DNA of 64,000 nucleotides from Nostoc sp. CHAB 5844 (GCF_020829595.1 NZ_JAIVFW010000019.1:26013-90012), one strand, 5' to 3'. Shown: positions 40,712 through 50,886, counted from the stretch's first letter. Translations and numbers: made by a program. The notes: a model not told the origin generated them from the letters alone.

Positions 40712-41734
40712 TCACTGTGATTCTTTAACCATCCAATCTGTTAATGGAAAGTCAGACTGCGCTAAATGTTGTGAGACAAGAAACTTTTTAGTACCTTCTA
40801 AGAGTTTGACACCTTCAGATGGAAAAGGTTGTTCGGGAATTTGATTTAGTGGGTACGATGTTTTGATGATCTCGACTGGATATTTACTAGTTTGGGCGTG
40901 ATACTTGTAATATTCTTCGGAGTTAGCTTTTAAATCTTTGACAGATTTTGTGAGGAGTGTATTTAGCTTCTGTGGAAAATCAGGCTGTTTAGCCAGAAAC
41001 TTTTCGGTTGCGACAACTAATGATGTCCCTGACAAACCATTGTGATCTGCTGATGAATCAATCACCGGAAAGCCTTGAGATTTGAGAAAAGGCCCCATAT
41101 CGCTGGAAGTTGCATAAGCGGCAATGTCACCACGTTCTAAAGCGGACTTTGCCTCAGTACTCATTAAATGGACTACTTTGACATCTTTGGTAAGTTTAGT
41201 CTGATCTAATAGACCCAATACGTAACGGTGCATATATGAACCTTTTTGGGTAGCTATTTTCTCACCTTTGAGTTGAGTTAAAGAACGTGGGCCATTTTTT
41301 TTCGTTACTAGCCAAGCGGTGTTATTAAATTGAGTAATCCGCAACAACCTAGTATTAATACCTCTGGCTCTCAGAACTATGGCTGGTGTATCGCCTAAAA
41401 AACCAACATCTATCTGTCCTGCAACAAGAGATTCATTGAGATCAGGCCCATTACTAAATCTGGCAAAGGTAATGTTTTGAATTCCAGATTTTTGCAATTC
41501 ACTCTCTAAGATTCCCTTTTTCTTTGCCCAACCCAGTGGCCCTGTAGGCTCTGCACTACCTACATAGCCTATGCGTAGGGTAGAAGGTATAGTAGCGCTG
41601 ATATTTTCAGCTTGGACTCTAGAATTGCTACTACCTTGATTACACGCTGTTGTTAGTAGCAGCAGGAAGCAAACAACTACAGTTGATAATCTTGTTTGAC
41701 TGACAGAACCAGTTCCTACTGCAAACGACAGCAT
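40712..41734 (-). CDS. ABC transporter substrate-binding lipoprotein (sulfonate/nitrate type)
   Basis: A 340-residue binding protein with a lipobox (LLTTACNQG). Its SLTQLKGEKIATQKGSYMHRY and RGDIAAYATSSDMGPFLKSQG segments mark the SsuA/NrtA-like fold. It differs considerably from the other binding protein of the island (36244-35168), so the two probably bind different ligands. It lies 66 bp downstream of the ferredoxin gene. Confidence 0.85.
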   Translation of the reverse strand: MLSFAVGTGSVSQTRLSTVVVCFLLLLTTACNQGSSNSRVQAENISATIPSTLRIGYVGSAEPTGPLGWAKKKGILESELQKSGIQNITFARFSNGPDLNESLVAGQIDVGFLGDTPAIVLRARGINTRLLRITQFNNTAWLVTKKNGPRSLTQLKGEKIATQKGSYMHRYVLGLLDQTKLTKDVKVVHLMSTEAKSALERGDIAAYATSSDMGPFLKSQGFPVIDSSADHNGLSGTSLVVATEKFLAKQPDFPQKLNTLLTKSVKDLKANSEEYYKYHAQTSKYPVEIIKTSYPLNQIPEQPFPSEGVKLLEGTKKFLVSQHLAQSDFPLTDWMVKESQ

Positions 41735-41800
41735 ATCTGTATTTCTCCGTTGTGAAATAAAAATTGAGGAATCAGAACTGAGGTTCGTTGAGTGTTCTCC

Positions 41801-42130
41801 TCATTTCATCTGTTTTAAGATTTGAAATGTTTGATCAGTTTTTGCAGTGGAAGTTTGTTGTTTCCCCCAACCGATATTTTTACGGTAGCTGCCAAGTAAT
41901 CCGGTTGCTGCCAATTCTGCCTCGTTGACTGAGGTTTGTAGCTCCGTTTCTGGTGCTACATAAAGAGCGTCAACGGGACAATACAATTCGCACATAAAAC
42001 AGGTTTGGCAATCACTTTGACGTGCAATTGTTGGCGGTGCATCAGGTACAGGAGCAAATACGTTAGTAGGGCAAACGTTAACGCAGAGATTACACCCAAT
42101 GCAGCGTGACTCGCTGACTAACTCAATCAC
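41801..42130 (-). CDS. 2x[4Fe-4S] ferredoxin
   Basis: A 109-residue iron-sulfur protein with two complete cluster motifs, CIGCNLCVNVCP and CQTCFMCELYCP. Its start overlaps the stop of the flavoprotein gene by 4 bp (ATGA), so the two are translationally coupled and probably form one redox complex, resembling the layout of AprBA. The C-terminal 45 residues are unassigned. Confidence 0.9.
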   Translation of the reverse strand: MIELVSESRCIGCNLCVNVCPTNVFAPVPDAPPTIARQSDCQTCFMCELYCPVDALYVAPETELQTSVNEAELAATGLLGSYRKNIGWGKQQTSTAKTDQTFQILKQMK

Positions 42131-43752
42131 GCCGCTACTCCTGTTTTTAATAAAGATTTATCGGCGCTGCTGAGTGGTTCAGTTTTTACCCAAACTTGAT
42201 CTAAACCACCGCTAATTAGGTAATGTTGTTGATTAGCATCCTGTTGGGGATAGTCTTGGTGTTTGTGCATTCCGCGTGTTTCTTTGCGTTCCAAGGCACT
42301 GCTGTACATCCATCGCGCTGTGGCTACCATTGCGGCGGCTTCTCGCGCCTGGATGAGTTGGTTGTCTTCGATTTGGGTATCGCGGATGATTTGCCACAGG
42401 CTATTTAAACGAGAAAGAGATTCCGATAAGCCTTTTTCTGTGCGGAAATAATTGCGATTGTAGGGGAAGACTTCGGTTTGTACTGCTTGGATGAATTCGT
42501 TGATGTTTGGGCTAAAGGCGTTTTCCATTTTTGGCTGCAATACTGCTTCACCTACACCTCGAACCCGACGTTGATGTGCTTGCTGTCCTAAATTTAAGCC
42601 ATACTTGGCAGCAGAATGACCCGCCCAATAACCAGAGGAAATAGCCCAAGCTGCATTATGGCTACCGCCACCTGTGAAACCGCCACAAATTAGTTCGCGG
42701 GTAGCGGCATCACCAGCTGCATAAAGTCCTGGTACAGAGGCCGCGCAAGTATCATCAATAATCCGAATCCCACCTGTACCGCGTACTGTACCTTCTAAGC
42801 GTAGGGTAATACGGAAACGTTGGGTAAATGGATCAATCCGCGCCCGGTCAAAAGGTAAAAAGAAGTTGGGCTGCGCTAAACGCATCGATGCCCGCATATC
42901 TTCAGAAGCTTTATCTAAAATGGCATAAACTGGCTGTTGCAGCAAGGTTTCGGCAATTACAGAGCGTCCGCGTTGAGAACCTGCTCCGGGAATAGGTGTG
43001 CCATCTTCGTAGGTGAAGGTTGCCCAGTTGTAGAAGAGGGTTTTGGTAACTGAGGAAAAGGCAGGAGAGATGCCGTAAGCGTTGGAGAACTCCATACCCG
43101 ACATTTCGGCACCTGCTTCTGCTGCCATCAAGTATCCATCCCCAGTTAGGATGTTGCACCCTAACGCTTTGCTCAAGAATGCACAACCACCGGTGGCAAT
43201 GATGGTAGCTCCTGATAGCACTCTCCATTTTTCACTTGTCTGACGGTTGATACCAGTCGCACCTGCAACTTTGCCTTCTTCGTCTACTAGCAGTTCTAAG
43301 GCGGGGCTGTGGTCTAATATTTGGACTCCAGCGCGTTTAATTTGCCGCCGCATTAGCCGCATGTATTCTGGGCCTTGAAGCGATCGCCGATACGGTTTAC
43401 CTTCATCATCAGTAGGAAAGGGATAACCCCACTCAGCTAATAAGTTGACGTTGGCAAAAGTCTGATCCAAAACACGAGCCATCCAATGGCGGTTGGCTAA
43501 GAATCCCCCTAATGATTCTCGACTCGCTATTGCAGTTTCTCGCGCTTCTGGTTCGGGTGGTACATACCACACTCCATTACCAGATGCAGCCGCACATCCA
43601 GATGTGCCACAGTAGCCTTTATCTACAAGCACTACCCTAGCACCACCAGACGCAGCACTCCAGGCAGCCCAAGTACCTGCTGGGCCACCTCCAATTACAA
43701 GTACATCTGCCTCTAAGTTGAGTGCAAAATTGTTTGCTAACGTCTTCAACAT
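42127..43752 (-). CDS. FAD-dependent oxidoreductase (fumarate reductase/AprA-like flavoprotein)
   Basis: A 541-residue flavoprotein of the FAD-binding_2 family. The dinucleotide motif VIGGGPAGTWAAW is at residues about 19-31. GTSGCAAASGNGVWY, ATGGCAFLSK and GLYAAGDAATRELICGG match the fumarate reductase / adenylylsulfate reductase alpha family. The neighbouring ferredoxin could carry electrons to or from it. First gene of the minus-strand arm, below the TACGGTA motifs. Physiological substrate not known; an oxidised sulfur compound is a guess from context. Confidence 0.85.
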   Translation of the reverse strand: MLKTLANNFALNLEADVLVIGGGPAGTWAAWSAASGGARVVLVDKGYCGTSGCAAASGNGVWYVPPEPEARETAIASRESLGGFLANRHWMARVLDQTFANVNLLAEWGYPFPTDDEGKPYRRSLQGPEYMRLMRRQIKRAGVQILDHSPALELLVDEEGKVAGATGINRQTSEKWRVLSGATIIATGGCAFLSKALGCNILTGDGYLMAAEAGAEMSGMEFSNAYGISPAFSSVTKTLFYNWATFTYEDGTPIPGAGSQRGRSVIAETLLQQPVYAILDKASEDMRASMRLAQPNFFLPFDRARIDPFTQRFRITLRLEGTVRGTGGIRIIDDTCAASVPGLYAAGDAATRELICGGFTGGGSHNAAWAISSGYWAGHSAAKYGLNLGQQAHQRRVRGVGEAVLQPKMENAFSPNINEFIQAVQTEVFPYNRNYFRTEKGLSESLSRLNSLWQIIRDTQIEDNQLIQAREAAAMVATARWMYSSALERKETRGMHKHQDYPQQDANQQHYLISGGLDQVWVKTEPLSSADKSLLKTGVAA

Positions 43753-43876
43753 TAACTTTCTCTCCCCATCGATAGCTGCACACCGGAGAAAATTTTTCCC
43801 TTTGCTAACTGCTTACTAACCACCTCATTTGGTAAGTTTTTGTGGCTGATTGCCAGCAGATTCGCCCTGAACTTTT

Positions 43877-43906
43877 AATACGGTATCTTGACCGATTTAC
43901 CGTATT
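43877..43906. promoter_or_regulatory. TACGGTA inverted repeat upstream of the flavoprotein gene
   Basis: Perfect arms AATACGGTA (43877-43885) and TACCGTATT (43898-43906) are separated by 12 bp, about 125 bp before the flavoprotein start. A similar but imperfect pair (AAACAACGTAA...TTTACCGTTGTTT) lies at 44054-44087. The same core occurs upstream of ssuD. Confidence 0.6.
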
Positions 43907-44359
43907 TTAACCATAACGAAGTCTCTCATGGTTTCCCAAAAAAAGCAAGTCTCCTAATAAATTTCAAAGTAACGTTATATGAAGTAAGTTTTATGTCTAT
44001 AAAAAGGGCTTGCTTTTTACATTAGTTTATGCAACTATCACAAGAGTGATCTTAAACAACGTAAAGTCGATAGATTTACCGTTGTTTATGCATCTAAGAT
44101 TAACGATAGACCATAATTAGGGCTATTTCTATATCAGGGCGAATCTTACTTGTCGAATAGCTGAGTTAGTGAAAATCACTAGTAACTAGATATTTCGAGA
44201 TAATATCATTAGAGTTATAAGCTTGATTATGCTAGTTGAAAATTTTCACTAAAAAAATTTGCGAGTATTTCAAACTATCATTTATTTGTCAGAAAATCTG
44301 AACATTTTTTTCAAGATTTGGGTTGACAAATACACTATAAAATATGAAAAAATTAGCAT

Positions 44360-44409
44360 CAACAATATTCTGATTAATTGGATTATATAAATTAATCAGA
44401 ATATTGTTG
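44360..44409. repeat. Perfect 20-bp inverted repeat with 10-nt spacer
   Basis: CAACAATATTCTGATTAATT (44360-44379) and its exact complement (44390-44409) are separated by 10 nt, about 265 bp before the porin ATG. It sits in the 43753-44673 divergent control region. No T run follows on the plus strand. The rest of that 921-bp gap is AT-rich with the TACGGTA sites and shows no gene. Confidence 0.85.
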
Positions 44410-44673
44410 AAAGTTGCACCAAATTAAAAGATTTGTATTGCATGAAGTTAAATATAAGCTTTCAAAATGATAGCTTTTGCTAATCAACGATAGTAGCTTT
44501 CAAAAATCTGTTTTCAATTTAAGAAAAGAAGTTGATAACTAACAATTAAATATTTCAAATAAGCAACCTGGAAATTATCTTTTCCAGGAATGATATATAC
44601 CAATATTTGCTCTTCCATAAGGTTTTATTACCTTTTGCCAGAACATAAATCCAGATTGTACGAGAAACAACCC

Positions 44674-46371
44674 ATGTCTAAATTTTTGTGGAACTATTTG
44701 CTAGTTATCCCTACTGTTTTTTATGGATTTTTATTTTTATCATCAATAGCAAATGCAGGTGTTGTATTAGCACCAAAACAGGAAACTGTACCAAAGGCGA
44801 TAATTCCGCAAAGCACTCAAAGTGAAACAATTTCACCAGTAGAAATAAATCAAAACCAAGAAGCTGCTAATTCGCCAACCGAAATGACAGGACAAGTGAC
44901 ATCAGTCTCACAACTATCAGATATTAGACCTACAGATTGGGCATTTCAAGCTTTGCAGTCTCTGGTTGAGCGTTATGGTGCGATCGCTGGCTATCCAGAT
45001 GGTACATTCAAAGGGAACCGCGCTTTAACACGCTATGAATTTGCAGCTGGGTTAAATGCAGCACTTGAACGTCTAAGTGAGTTAATTGCTTCTAATACTA
45101 CTGATTTAGTGAAAAAAGAAGATTTAGCGACTCTGCAAAAGCTGCAAGCCGAATTTGCCCCAGAACTACAAGAATTACGTGGAAGAATAGACAGCTTAGA
45201 AGCGCGTACTGCTGCGGTAGAAGCTAATCAGTTTTCCACCACCACCAAACTACTGGGCGATGCAGTATTTGTCGTGGCTGACACCTTTGGCGATCGTGCC
45301 AACAACACAGCAGCAAATGATACAAAAGATGACAATCAAACTTTTTTTGCTTATCGCTCCCGATTAATCTTACAAACCAGCTTCACAGGTAAAGACCAAC
45401 TCTCAACCATTTTATCCAACAACAATATTCCTAACTTGGCAAACAGTACCGGTACTCACATGACCCGGTTTACGTTTGATAGTGGTGGTGAGGACGGGGT
45501 ATTTCTTAGCCAGTTAGTATACCGTTTTCCTCTTGGTAAAAACGCCACTATTTGGGTAGGGCCTAGAGCATTGCAACCAGCTGTTTATGCGCCTACTTTA
45601 AACTCGTCTATTGGCGGTCTAAGTGGCGCTGTTTCTCGATTTGCCACATTCAACCCGACTGTTTACAGACCAGGTTTTGACGGTGCAGGTGCAGCTTTAG
45701 GATACAAGTTTAGCAATCAAGTGCAATTGAGCTTAGGCTACACAGCTGATAACAATCAGTCTAGTAGACCAACTGGTGATGGAACCGGATTTGCCGATGC
45801 AAATAGCATTATATTTTCTCAACTGACCTTATCGCCCAGTCGTCAGTTAGATGTTGGTCTTGCTTACGCCCATAAATACTTCGGGACTAGATCTGGTTTT
45901 AATCTCACTGGTGGTACAGGTAGTGCTTTCGCTAGAAACCCTTTTGAACAGAACTCCACCACAAGCGAGAATTTTGGGCTGCAATTTAACTGGAGAGCAA
46001 GTCGTCGCTTTGTTTTAGGTGGTTGGTTTGGTTATACACTAGCTCATCAAGAAAGTGGCCCTGATAATGATGCAACGATAGTTAATGGCGCACTCACCTT
46101 TGCTTTTCCAGACTTATTTACAGAAGGTAATGTGGGTGGATTTATCGTTGGTGTACCGCCGAAAGTTACCAGTAATGACTACAGAAGTAGACCAGGCGCA
46201 CCACGTCGAGAAGATCCTGATACTGCTTTACACTTGGAAGCTTTTTATACATTCCGAGTTAATGACAATATTAGAGTTACACCGACTTTTTATGTAATTA
46301 CAAACCCAGAACATAATGATGCTAATGATGCAATTTGGGTAGGTGCGCTGCGGACTAGCTTTAGTTTCTAA
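44674..46371 (+). CDS. SLH-domain porin (iron uptake porin/OprB-like family)
   Basis: A 565-residue outer-membrane porin. I choose the ATG at 44674, which opens a signal peptide (cleavage near SIANAGVV); the frame extends to 44590 without support. Residues about 85-145 are an SLH domain (DWAFQALQSLVERYGAIAGYP), followed by a short coiled coil (LRGRIDSLEARTAAVEANQ) and a beta-barrel ending in an aromatic residue (ALRTSFSF), as in cyanobacterial somA/OprB-type porins. Position at the head of the ssu arm suggests induction with sulfonate uptake. Confidence 0.88.
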   Translation: MSKFLWNYLLVIPTVFYGFLFLSSIANAGVVLAPKQETVPKAIIPQSTQSETISPVEINQNQEAANSPTEMTGQVTSVSQLSDIRPTDWAFQALQSLVERYGAIAGYPDGTFKGNRALTRYEFAAGLNAALERLSELIASNTTDLVKKEDLATLQKLQAEFAPELQELRGRIDSLEARTAAVEANQFSTTTKLLGDAVFVVADTFGDRANNTAANDTKDDNQTFFAYRSRLILQTSFTGKDQLSTILSNNNIPNLANSTGTHMTRFTFDSGGEDGVFLSQLVYRFPLGKNATIWVGPRALQPAVYAPTLNSSIGGLSGAVSRFATFNPTVYRPGFDGAGAALGYKFSNQVQLSLGYTADNNQSSRPTGDGTGFADANSIIFSQLTLSPSRQLDVGLAYAHKYFGTRSGFNLTGGTGSAFARNPFEQNSTTSENFGLQFNWRASRRFVLGGWFGYTLAHQESGPDNDATIVNGALTFAFPDLFTEGNVGGFIVGVPPKVTSNDYRSRPGAPRREDPDTALHLEAFYTFRVNDNIRVTPTFYVITNPEHNDANDAIWVGALRTSFSF

Positions 46372-46386
46372 AACAGCAAGACAGTC

Positions 46387-46508
46387 ATACCAATTCACAA
46401 TTCGCAATGACGCTCGCGGACTCGCTAACGCAATTCGCAATTAAAAAACTTAGATGCAGCAAAGCTCTTAGGGTTTCCATCTGTATCAGACTTTTCGTGA
46501 ATTGGTGT
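46387..46508. repeat. Dispersed TIR element, family A, copy 3
   Basis: A 122-bp copy with ends ATACCAATTCAC and GTGAATTGGTGT, directly downstream of the porin gene. It is nearly the same as copy 2 over its left 65 bp and diverged in the right half. Confidence 0.85.
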
Positions 46509-46595
46509 CAATTATGGCGAAAACCCGCAACCAAACGCTTTCTTCTCTAGTCCCTATATCTCAAGTTGTAAAATTGGGACTTGCTTTTTCCATAA

Positions 46596-46648
46596 TTTAC
46601 GGTACAATCATCACTATTAAATACGGTAACTCTACCGAAAAACCGTAG
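46596..46648 (+). promoter_or_regulatory. TACGGTA motif cluster upstream of ssuD
   Basis: Contains TTTACGGTA (46596-46604), AATACGGTA (46620-46628) and an inverted ACCG/CCGTA pair (46634-46648), 20-75 bp before the ssuD start. AATACGGTA equals one arm of the palindrome in front of the flavoprotein gene, so a shared regulator is likely. Confidence 0.6.
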
Positions 46649-46668
46649 TTTATTAAGTTAGCTTAACA

Positions 46669-47814
46669 ATGCAAATTCTTTGGTTTATCCCTACGGCTCG
46701 TGACGGACACTATTTAGGAACACAACTTGGAGGACGTGATGCGACTCCAGAATATTTACAGCAAATTGCTCAAGCTGTAGATAACTTGGGATATACAGGT
46801 GCTTTATTACCCACAGGGCCTTTTTGTGAAGATGCTTGGATAACTGCCGCCTCGCTTATACCTGTCACCAAGCGGATGAAGTTCCTAGTAGCAATTCGTC
46901 CTGGAATTAGTTCACCCAGCGTTGCTGCACGTATGGCAGCAACATTTGATCGAATGTCAAATGGGAGATTGCTAATCAATGTCGTCACAGGTGGAGAACC
47001 AAAGCAATTAGCAGGGGATGGCTTGCATCTGAGTCATGACGATCGCTATGACTTAACTGATGAATTCCTCACAGTCTGGCGGGGAATTATGAGTGGGGAG
47101 ACAGTTGATTTCCAAGGCAAATATCTCGATATTCGAGGCGGGAAGCTGTTATTCCCACCAATCCAAAAACCCTATCCACCACTGTGGTTTGGCGGTTCAT
47201 CAGCGGCGGCGAAGCGAGTTGCAGCCAAACACATTGATGCTTACTTAACTTGGGGAGAACCACCCGAACAAGTAGCCCAAAAGATTGCTGAAGTCAGGCA
47301 ACTAGCTGCTGAACAAGGTAGAACAGTGCGTTTTGGCATTCGCTTGCATGTGATTGTGCGCGAAACCGAATCTGCCGCTTGGGATGCAGCCAACGAGTTA
47401 ATTAAATATGTCGATGAGGATGCGATCGCTCAAGCTCAAAAAGCCTTCGCCAGTTCCGATTCCGAAGGGCAACGACGTATGACTGGGCTACACAACGGCA
47501 GTCGAGAAACCTTAGAAATTAGCCCCAACCTCTGGGCAGGAATTGGTTTAGTGCGCGGTGGTGCTGGTACTGCTTTAGTTGGCGATCCTGATACCGTTGC
47601 CGCCAGGATGTTGGAATATCAGCAACTAGGTATAGAAACCTTCATCTTCTCTGGATATCCCCATCTAGAAGAAGCTTATCGTACCGCAGAATTATTATTT
47701 CCTCACCTGCCTTTGCAGAGTGAATCTACACCACCAACACAACCAATCGTAAGTGCTTTTGGTGAAGCGATCGCCAGTGAAAAATTTGCAAAACAACTAA
47801 CGAGTGCCTCATGA
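46669..47814 (+). CDS. ssuD: FMNH2-dependent alkanesulfonate monooxygenase
   Basis: A 381-residue luciferase-like monooxygenase that splits alkanesulfonates into aldehyde and sulfite, using FMNH2 and O2. The sequence follows SsuD throughout: [41 protein letters not shown] and [11 protein letters not shown]. Its stop overlaps the ssuC start by 4 bp (ATGA). The reductase SsuE is not in the window, so FMNH2 must come from elsewhere. Confidence 0.95.
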   Translation: MQILWFIPTARDGHYLGTQLGGRDATPEYLQQIAQAVDNLGYTGALLPTGPFCEDAWITAASLIPVTKRMKFLVAIRPGISSPSVAARMAATFDRMSNGRLLINVVTGGEPKQLAGDGLHLSHDDRYDLTDEFLTVWRGIMSGETVDFQGKYLDIRGGKLLFPPIQKPYPPLWFGGSSAAAKRVAAKHIDAYLTWGEPPEQVAQKIAEVRQLAAEQGRTVRFGIRLHVIVRETESAAWDAANELIKYVDEDAIAQAQKAFASSDSEGQRRMTGLHNGSRETLEISPNLWAGIGLVRGGAGTALVGDPDTVAARMLEYQQLGIETFIFSGYPHLEEAYRTAELLFPHLPLQSESTPPTQPIVSAFGEAIASEKFAKQLTSAS

Positions 47815-48635
47815 CCATTACCTTAAAAAACATCAAGAATTACAGCATCTCGCTGAATGAGTTACTTCAAAATCAGCAAATCCAAAAAATAGTTCCTTGG
47901 ATTGTACCAATTGGTGTAGTAGTACTTTGGGAATTGTCATCAAGAATTGGTTTACTTTCAACCAGAATTTTACCTGCGCCTAGTGGTGTAGTAATTACAG
48001 CATTTAAATTAGCTTCAACCGGAGAATTATTTCAACATATAGGCATCAGCGCTGGACGTGCCATCTCTGGTTTTTTAGTTGGTGGCAGTATTGGTTTTAG
48101 TTTGGGTTTACTGAATGGGATTTTCCCAGTTGCAGAAAAACTCTTAGATAGTTCATTGCAAATGCTGCGGACAATTCCTAATTTGGCATTAATTCCTCTA
48201 GTAATTTTATGGTTTGGAATTGGCGATCAAGCGAGATTATTTCTCGTATCTATGGGGGTATTTTTCCCTCTTTATCTCAATACATTTCATGGAATTCGTA
48301 GCGTTGACCCAGGCTTGATTGAGATGGGCAGAGTGTATGGATTAAAACCAGCACAGCTTTTGTGGCAAATTATTTTACCTGGAGCATTATCTTCGATTTT
48401 AGTAGGTGTCCGGTTTTCTTTAGGAATTATGTGGTTGACACTGATTGTTGCTGAAACAATTGCCGCTGATTCCGGTTTAGGATATATGGCTATGAATGCT
48501 CGTGAATTTATGCAAACTGATGTTGTAGTGTTGAGCATTTTTATTTATGCTTTGTTGGGCAAATTAGCAGATTCAACTGCCAGATTTTTAGAAAGAAAAT
48601 GGTTGGCTTGGCATCCTAATTATCAAAATGCATAA
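47811..48635 (+). CDS. ssuC: Sulfonate ABC transporter permease
   Basis: A 274-residue inner-membrane permease with about six helices and the EAA loop [19 protein letters not shown], which contacts the ATPase. It closely fits SsuC/TauC. Coupled to ssuD by a 4-bp overlap and followed 48 bp later by ssuB. Confidence 0.93.
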   Translation: MTITLKNIKNYSISLNELLQNQQIQKIVPWIVPIGVVVLWELSSRIGLLSTRILPAPSGVVITAFKLASTGELFQHIGISAGRAISGFLVGGSIGFSLGLLNGIFPVAEKLLDSSLQMLRTIPNLALIPLVILWFGIGDQARLFLVSMGVFFPLYLNTFHGIRSVDPGLIEMGRVYGLKPAQLLWQIILPGALSSILVGVRFSLGIMWLTLIVAETIAADSGLGYMAMNAREFMQTDVVVLSIFIYALLGKLADSTARFLERKWLAWHPNYQNA

Positions 48636-48683
48636 GTTGCTGGATAAACCTAACAAAAAATGACAATTTTCTCAGGAGATTTT

Positions 48684-49457
48684 ATGAGTTTTCATCCACA
48701 AGGAACACAACTAAGTATTTTGGATTTAACAAAAGCTTTTGGCAGAAAAACTGTTTTAAATTCAGTTAATTTAGAGGTATCACCAGGAGAATTTGTTGCC
48801 ATTGTTGGGCGTAGTGGTTGTGGTAAAAGTACTTTATTACGCCTGGTGTCAGGTTTAGAAAAACCAAGTGCCGGCGGAATCCTCTTAGATGGCGAACCAT
48901 TGCGTAAGTTGAGTAGTTCTGTCCGAGTTATGTTCCAAGATCCGCGATTGCTGGAATGGAAACGCGTCATTCAAAACGTAGGGCTGGGATTGCAAGAGAA
49001 TTGGCGTGAAAGGGCGCAGTGGGCGTTAGAACAAGTTGGATTGCAAGATAGAGGCGAAGAATGGCCATCTATACTCTCTGGTGGACAAAGACAAAGGGTA
49101 TCGTTAGCCAGAGCATTAGTGTGCCAACCCCGCTTACTTTTATTAGACGAGCCTTTAGGAGCATTAGATGCTCTGACTCGGATTGATATGCAACGATTGA
49201 TTGAAAAATTGTGGCAAGAACAGCAGTTTACAGCATTTTTAGTGACTCACGATGTCGAAGAAGCTGTAGCCTTGGCAGACCGCGTGATTGTGATTGAAGA
49301 CGGCAGAATAGCTCTAGATTTGCCTGTGAATCTTTCACGTCCCAGAGATAGGGGTAATGAAGCATTTGTTAGCATCAGAGAAACGATTCTAGACCAAGTA
49401 ATGAATCGAGAAGGTAGCTATGCACATAAGCAGTTATTGCAGTTGGGTAGTTATTAA
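48684..49457 (+). CDS. ssuB: Sulfonate ABC transporter ATP-binding protein
   Basis: An ABC ATPase with Walker [10 protein letters not shown], signature LSGGQRQR, Walker B LLLLDEP and switch His in VTHDVEEA. The start at 48684 is chosen because CAGGAG lies just before it; an ATG at 48660 is possible. Product about 257 residues. It drives uptake through SsuC and is probably shared by the two binding proteins of the other arm. Confidence 0.93.
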   Translation: MSFHPQGTQLSILDLTKAFGRKTVLNSVNLEVSPGEFVAIVGRSGCGKSTLLRLVSGLEKPSAGGILLDGEPLRKLSSSVRVMFQDPRLLEWKRVIQNVGLGLQENWRERAQWALEQVGLQDRGEEWPSILSGGQRQRVSLARALVCQPRLLLLDEPLGALDALTRIDMQRLIEKLWQEQQFTAFLVTHDVEEAVALADRVIVIEDGRIALDLPVNLSRPRDRGNEAFVSIRETILDQVMNREGSYAHKQLLQLGSY

Positions 49458-49589
49458 TTCAGGACTGACGCAGTGATACGAAAAATCAAGAATTGGGACA
49501 AGGTGTGTAGGGCTGTGAGGATGTAGACGAGCAAAACCCTTACACCCGTAAACCCTTACCTCCTTACACCCGTCTCAAGGTAACTTAAT

Positions 49590-50537
49590 ATGAAAGTCAT
49601 TTTGCCTATCGAAATCGCTGCCGAAATTGAGCCACATCTACCAGCGGATACTAAGGTTGTCTTGGTTGATAGTAATGGCAATCTTGATAATGATGGCACT
49701 GGTGCAGAGGTTTATTTAAGTTGGTTTTTTCTGAAAAGCCATATTTTGCATCAAGTGTTAGCAGCAGCACCGGCTTTACGTTGGCATCATGCGCCGAATG
49801 CAGGGGTAAATCATATTTTGACTCCGGCTTATTTGGAACGTGACCTTATCCTCACAAATGGTGCGGGAGTTCATGCAATTCCCATTGCAGAATTTGTCTT
49901 AACTTATATACTCTCCCATACCAAACATTTGGCTGAGTTGCAAGCCTCACAAGCTGAACGTCAGTGGAAAAGAGGTTTTCCGATCCAAGAATTAACGGAT
50001 GCCACTTTATTAATTATCGGTGCTGGTGGTATTGGTCAAGCGATCGCTTCCCGTGCTAAAGCTTTTGAAATGAAAATTATTGGTACTCGCCGTCACCCGC
50101 AAGCACTACCAAATTTTGACCTAGTTGTAGGTGTAGATGAATGGCGATCGCTTCTATCGGAAGTAGACTATTTAGTAGTTGCTACACCGCTCACATCAGA
50201 AACTCAAGGTTTGATTGACGAGACAGTATTGCGATCGCTTTCTCCTCATGCTTATTTAATTAATATTGCTCGTGGTGCTGTAGTTGATGAACAAGCATTA
50301 ATCAAAGCACTCACAGAAGGTTGGATTGCTGGTGCTGCTTTAGATACAGTAGTGAAAGAACCTCTACCATCAGACAGTCCTTTGTGGACGGTTCCGAATC
50401 TCTTGATTACTCCTCACTGTTCTGGTCATTCCCCAAAAGTTAAACAACGTTCAATTGAGTTATTTCTTGATAACTTCAATCGCTACCAAACTGGTCAGCC
50501 TTTACGCAATGTCGTAGACAAGCAAGCAGGATATTAA
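49590..50537 (+). CDS. D-2-hydroxyacid dehydrogenase
   Basis: A 315-residue NAD(P)-dependent dehydrogenase. The Rossmann motif GAGGIGQAIASRAKAF is followed by TRRH, which suggests NADPH preference. The catalytic Arg lies in INIARGAVVDE, the Glu in VKEPLP and the His in TPHCSGHSP. 132 bp after ssuB on the same strand; the gap holds STRR-like repeats. A role in processing the carbon part of sulfonates, such as a 2-hydroxy or keto acid, is possible but inferred. Confidence 0.88.
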   Translation: MKVILPIEIAAEIEPHLPADTKVVLVDSNGNLDNDGTGAEVYLSWFFLKSHILHQVLAAAPALRWHHAPNAGVNHILTPAYLERDLILTNGAGVHAIPIAEFVLTYILSHTKHLAELQASQAERQWKRGFPIQELTDATLLIIGAGGIGQAIASRAKAFEMKIIGTRRHPQALPNFDLVVGVDEWRSLLSEVDYLVVATPLTSETQGLIDETVLRSLSPHAYLINIARGAVVDEQALIKALTEGWIAGAALDTVVKEPLPSDSPLWTVPNLLITPHCSGHSPKVKQRSIELFLDNFNRYQTGQPLRNVVDKQAGY

Positions 50538-50607
50538 AAAAGAATTCTGGAGTCAGAAACCAGAATTCAGAATTGAATTAGGATTGCTATAGTTTTAATT
50601 TTCTTGC

Positions 50608-50699
50608 CACGTTAATCACGATACATAAAAATCCTGTAGAGACGTAGCATTGCTACGTCTCTACAAAAAGGTCTGTTTCACCTTTAAAGAAAATTGGTC
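50608..50699. repeat. Palindromic TIR element, family B, copy 2 (interrupted)
   Basis: The central palindrome has arms TGTAGAGACGTAGCA (50635-50649) and complement (50651-50665). The flanks match copy 1 (CTTTAAAG, then AAATTGGT). The right end is cut by the insertion at 50700 and appears to resume at 50887 (ATTGGTATTA). Just upstream, after the dehydrogenase gene, is a 9-bp hairpin GAATTCTGG/CCAGAATTC (50542-50568). Confidence 0.7.
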
Positions 50700-50886
50700 A
50701 GGACTTACGCACCTCGATTGTCTGTTAAAACTGGGGAGCCAGCGCCGTGGGCGGGTTTCCCGACTTGAGGCGACTGGCGTTGTAAGGGTGAAAGGGTATA
50801 GGGTGTAAGGGTTTTGAAGACTTATACACCTACACCCACACACCCTTGCCCAAACCCTTAGTTTTTCGTTTTCATGCGTAAGTTCT
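50700..50886. repeat. AGGACTTACGCA-ended element, family C, copy 1
   Basis: Bounded by AGGACTTACGCA (50700-50711) and TGCGTAAGTTCT (50875-50886), inverted with one mismatch. It lies inside family B copy 2, with ATTGGT on both sides as a possible target duplication. It contains a CGGGTTTCCCGACTTGAG unit and TGTAAGGG-type short repeats. Confidence 0.7.
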
